A stretch of DNA of 7,846 bases from Calditrichota bacterium (GTDB lineage: Bacteria; Zixibacteria; MSB-5A5; GN15; FEB-12), in assembly GCA_008501655.1 (NCBI GenBank), contig QQUK01000230.1, positions 1 to 7,846 on the forward strand, written 5' to 3'. The stretch's first letter is position 1, and every line of letters begins with the position of its first letter. Under the pieces are notes generated by a model. The model was given only the letters and a program-made list of their open reading frames with translations. It was not told where the DNA came from and made no database searches. Below are positions 5,898 through 7,846 of the stretch, one piece after another. Both the position numbers and the translations under genes were made by a program.

Positions 5898-7142
5898 TTA
5901 CGATTCAAACCGTGCAACAAGCTTTTCTGCCAGTTGTTTTGCCATTGTCATTGCTGCATCCGAGACCAGCATTTCAGTAGCACTCAGCTGTCTCTGACCG
6001 CCAGGTGTTACTTTGTTGCGATGGTTTCGAGGAATCAACTCCTCATTTCCCCGATTTACAATAATCCATGAACAGGCATCCCGTTGATCCTGAGTTAATG
6101 TCTCAGAAGAAACAATTTCACCGGTCTCAACCAAAATCACCTGATAACTTGCCTGAACCCGTACCGAACGGGAACGTTCGATTACCGTGTAATTACAAAA
6201 AGTCGGAACTTTGATAGATTTTTTCTTATCCTCGTCATAGACTTTAATCGTCCCCTGTTTATTGTAGTTTGCTTTTAAATCAGGTGGTGTGTTCGGAATA
6301 ATTGAATATATTTTCCCGAATACAAAACCATGGACACCGATCATCTTTCCGATTTTAACTGCTGATTGCGGATCGACAACATCGGAACTCTGAAATCCCT
6401 GCTCCGATAAAAGCTGGTCAAGATATTCCCGGGAGATGAACTGGATAAATTCCGGATTAGCATCAATCGATGAACTTACAATTTGGGCAGAAAGATAATC
6501 CCCCATTGCTCCAAATTCATAATGTCCGCTCAGATTATCAAACGGCATCACCGCAATTTTTATCATCCCTTTTTTCCGGCAGGCTTCATATCGAACAGCA
6601 ACATCTTTATAATTCTGCTGATATGCACGAGCATGACGATATGCAACTGCGGCTCTCCGCCAATCTTTCTGCTGTTCAAAAAAGAGACCGTTTTCATAAT
6701 GGTCATTCAGAGCTGCCCGACGAAGTTCTTTCAGAGTATTTGTTACATCAATAGTTTCAAAATTATGCAACTGCTTCCGTTTATCACCATTGATTTTGAC
6801 CTCTTTATAAACGGTAAGCATCGAAACTTCGTAAGATAAATCCCGAAGGCGGGTATATTTGTCCACAGCACCATCGAGATCACCGTTCATTTCGAAATCT
6901 TCAGCTTCCCGAAGACCGGATGTATAGGCTGCTTTTACACATTTTTCCATTAAGCGGATATTGTCCTGATGGTCATCTTTGTCCCGTAATTTCTGAGCTA
7001 ACCGTTTTACTGCAAATTCATATTGCCCTTTTTTGTAGGCATCTTTTGCTTTACCGTCTTCGCCTGCAAAAGCAGAGAGAGCAAAAAAGATAAGCACAAA
7101 CGGTACAACAAGATAGATTGTTTTTCCCGTAAATTTTTTCAT
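5898..7142 (-). CDS. Secreted TPR / CsgG-like envelope protein
   Basis: The 414-aa product starts with a clear signal peptide: MKK, a hydrophobic core at about 9-22, then ALSAFA with likely cleavage after A26. There is no lipobox Cys, unlike true CsgG lipoproteins. Residues 30-190 are helical with TPR-like pairs (DAYKKGQYEFAVKRL near 34-48, EDFEMNGDLDGAVDKY near 81-96, NGLFFEQQKDWRRAAVAY near 151-168). A CsgG-like domain follows, with IAVMPFDNLSG at 196-206, GDYLSAQI at 214-221, SREYLDQLL at 237-245 and DPQSAVKIGKMIGVHGFVFGKI at 257-278, then a beta-rich segment including VETGEIVSSETL at 338-349. Related proteins act at the outer membrane or periplasm. GGAG lies 7 nt before the ATG. No convincing promoter was found. 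Secretion-pore function is not shown; a periplasmic accessory role is as likely. Confidence 0.82.
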   Translation of the reverse strand: MKKFTGKTIYLVVPFVLIFFALSAFAGEDGKAKDAYKKGQYEFAVKRLAQKLRDKDDHQDNIRLMEKCVKAAYTSGLREAEDFEMNGDLDGAVDKYTRLRDLSYEVSMLTVYKEVKINGDKRKQLHNFETIDVTNTLKELRRAALNDHYENGLFFEQQKDWRRAAVAYRHARAYQQNYKDVAVRYEACRKKGMIKIAVMPFDNLSGHYEFGAMGDYLSAQIVSSSIDANPEFIQFISREYLDQLLSEQGFQSSDVVDPQSAVKIGKMIGVHGFVFGKIYSIIPNTPPDLKANYNKQGTIKVYDEDKKKSIKVPTFCNYTVIERSRSVRVQASYQVILVETGEIVSSETLTQDQRDACSWIIVNRGNEELIPRNHRNKVTPGGQRQLSATEMLVSDAAMTMAKQLAEKLVARFES

Positions 7143-7149
7143 TGAATGA

Positions 7150-7192
7150 CTCCGATTTTTTGATACTTTTATTTGCTTAGTATCTATATCGG
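7150..7192 (-). promoter_or_regulatory. Leader stem-loop touching the CsgG-like gene's ribosome site
   Basis: On the minus strand CCGAT (7188-7192) pairs with ATCGG (7152-7156), and GATACT (7179-7184) pairs with AGTATC (7162-7167), around an 11-nt AT-rich loop. The 3' arm overlaps two bases of the GGAG ribosome site (7150-7153). If formed in the mRNA, the stem could partly mask translation initiation. The two stems are separated by an unequal internal loop (3 versus 4-5 nt), so stability is modest. Confidence 0.4.
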
Positions 7193-7209
7193 AAGATTTG
7201 AAAAATCAT

Positions 7210-7295
7210 TTAAGTCGAGAAATTCAGCTGATTTCTGATGTAGGTCGGGTTCACAGAGAGAAACGATAGTTTCTCGAAGAACCAGACAGACTTAA
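7210..7295. repeat. Nested inverted-repeat element, three-way-junction-like
   Basis: The outer arms are TTAAGTC (7210-7216) and GACTTAA (7289-7295). Inside are a small hairpin AGAAAT/ATTTCT (about 7218-7236) and a long one. The long one starts with GTAG (7240-7243), then pairs GTC-GGTTC (7244-7252) with GAACC-GAC (7279-7287) across one mismatch and GAGAAAC (7258-7264) with GTTTCTC (7269-7275) around a GATA loop. It fills the gap between the SIMPL and CsgG-like genes, and its right arm contains the SIMPL stop codon. It could be a REP-like or MITE-like insertion or a structured RNA. No T run marks a terminator. Confidence 0.6.
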
Positions 7296-7846
7296 TCCGC
7301 CAGATAATACTGAAGTGTTACAACAACCCGAACCGTTTTAATATGAGAAGTATTACTGTCCCGGTTGTTTATTGTAAACTGCCCCTGAGTGGCTGATTTG
7401 ATTTTACCGATTTCACTATTGGAATCATTAGCAAATTTTTCAGCAGCTTCACGGGCATTTTTGGTCGCCTCTTCAATCATATCCGGCTTGATGTCGTTCA
7501 ATTTCGTAAAAAGATACTGAACTCTGGAGTCCCAATCTTGTGTAGCCAGAGCTATCCCTTTTTTGCCAAGGTCGATTAACTTGTCTTGTGTACTTAATAC
7601 ATTATCTATTTTCTCAGTGTAAACAGTTACGGTAGAGATTGAAGTATACCGGAATGGATTTTTTGAAGCATCGTAATAACCTTGTGCCTTCAGGTCACGG
7701 ATACTCGGCGGGGAGACAGAAATTTCATCTTCGCTGAATCCATTATCTAAAAGGAATTTTTCTATAACTCCCGACTTTTTTTGAATGGTTGCATAGAGTG
7801 ACTCAAGTTCATTGGATGCGTCGTTGAATTTTATCGGCCATATTGC
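7292..7846 (-). CDS. SIMPL-domain (DUF541) protein, 5' truncated by window edge
   Basis: The frame stays open from the right edge at 7846 to TAA at 7292-7294, giving 184 codons with no start in view that makes sense; the N-terminus, and any signal peptide, lies outside. Translation begins AIWPIKF and contains EKFLLDNGFSEDEISVSPPS, a strand-rich middle, then FTKLNDIKPDMIEEATKNA, AREAAEKFANDS, IKSATQGQFTINNRDS and a final RVVVTLQYYLAD. The AT.NA..AA.KFA and A.QG.F.I..RD pattern is the hallmark of SIMPL/DUF541 (COG2859) proteins, which are mostly secreted or membrane-anchored with poorly known function; YggE is a distant E. coli relative. An internal TTG at 7499-7501 is a Leu codon within the domain, not the start. 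It precedes the CsgG-like gene by 149 nt. Confidence 0.85.
   Translation of the reverse strand, partial: AIWPIKFNDASNELESLYATIQKKSGVIEKFLLDNGFSEDEISVSPPSIRDLKAQGYYDASKNPFRYTSISTVTVYTEKIDNVLSTQDKLIDLGKKGIALATQDWDSRVQYLFTKLNDIKPDMIEEATKNAREAAEKFANDSNSEIGKIKSATQGQFTINNRDSNTSHIKTVRVVVTLQYYLAD

Noticed and set aside
5826..6071. Plus-strand open frame starting in the tandem repeats
   Set aside because: It is formed by repeat sequence and the antisense of the CsgG-like gene's conserved C-terminus; there is no independent support.
7143..7240. Promoter for the CsgG-like gene (TATAGA near 7180-7190)
   Set aside because: No matching -35 at 16-18 bp was found; the AT-rich leader gives only weak chance matches.
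7499..7501. TTG as start of a short 69-aa protein
   Set aside because: The frame continues upstream without a stop to the window edge and the upstream residues complete the SIMPL domain, so this TTG is an internal Leu codon.

Overview
The window looks like chromosome from a Gram-negative, moderately AT-rich bacterium. The signs are a secreted TPR/CsgG-type envelope protein, a SIMPL-domain (DUF541) protein, single-chain transketolase and an E. coli-type (PF02685) glucokinase. The protein sequences are not close to any model organism I know. An uncultivated or anaerobic lineage of the FCB kind (for example Cloacimonadota) is a guess from style only. Every supported gene is on the minus strand, so the transcription order runs from right to left.

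Right part (7846 to about 5700): the 5'-truncated SIMPL-domain gene runs off the right edge. A nested inverted-repeat element (7210-7295) separates it from a signal-peptide-bearing TPR + CsgG-like protein (5898-7142). That gene's leader can fold into a stem touching its ribosome binding site. Just past its stop lie three tandem copies of a 62-bp unit, each holding a GTAG-headed palindrome. A small two-helix membrane ORF (5411-5626) sits between this array and a pair of inverted palindromes (5290-5363).

Central and left part (about 5245 to 288): a compact five-gene operon reads rpe, tkt, a polytopic membrane protein resembling the YdjM-type metal-dependent hydrolase family, a glucokinase-family protein, and thiamine pyrophosphokinase. 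Gaps are 24, 14 and 2 nt, and the last pair overlaps by ATGA. A sigma70-like promoter (5217-5245) is placed so that the rpe message would be leaderless. Rpe and transketolase are non-oxidative pentose phosphate enzymes, a glucokinase would supply glucose 6-phosphate, and the pyrophosphokinase makes the thiamine diphosphate that transketolase needs. The operon therefore pairs a cofactor-making enzyme with a cofactor-using one. The glucokinase-like protein has altered versions of all its expected ATP-site motifs.

Left end: a tRNA-Gln(CUG) gene (75-145) has two good overlapping promoters upstream, one with its -10 inside a palindrome. The first 74 bases show no gene.

The main unexplained signal is non-coding. 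Several different palindromes in the intergenic gaps share a GTAG (or GTAA) tetranucleotide directly at one foot. That is the layout of REP elements mobilised by RAYT (TnpA_REP) transposases, although no transposase is in the window. I see no defence system, CRISPR array or complete mobile element.
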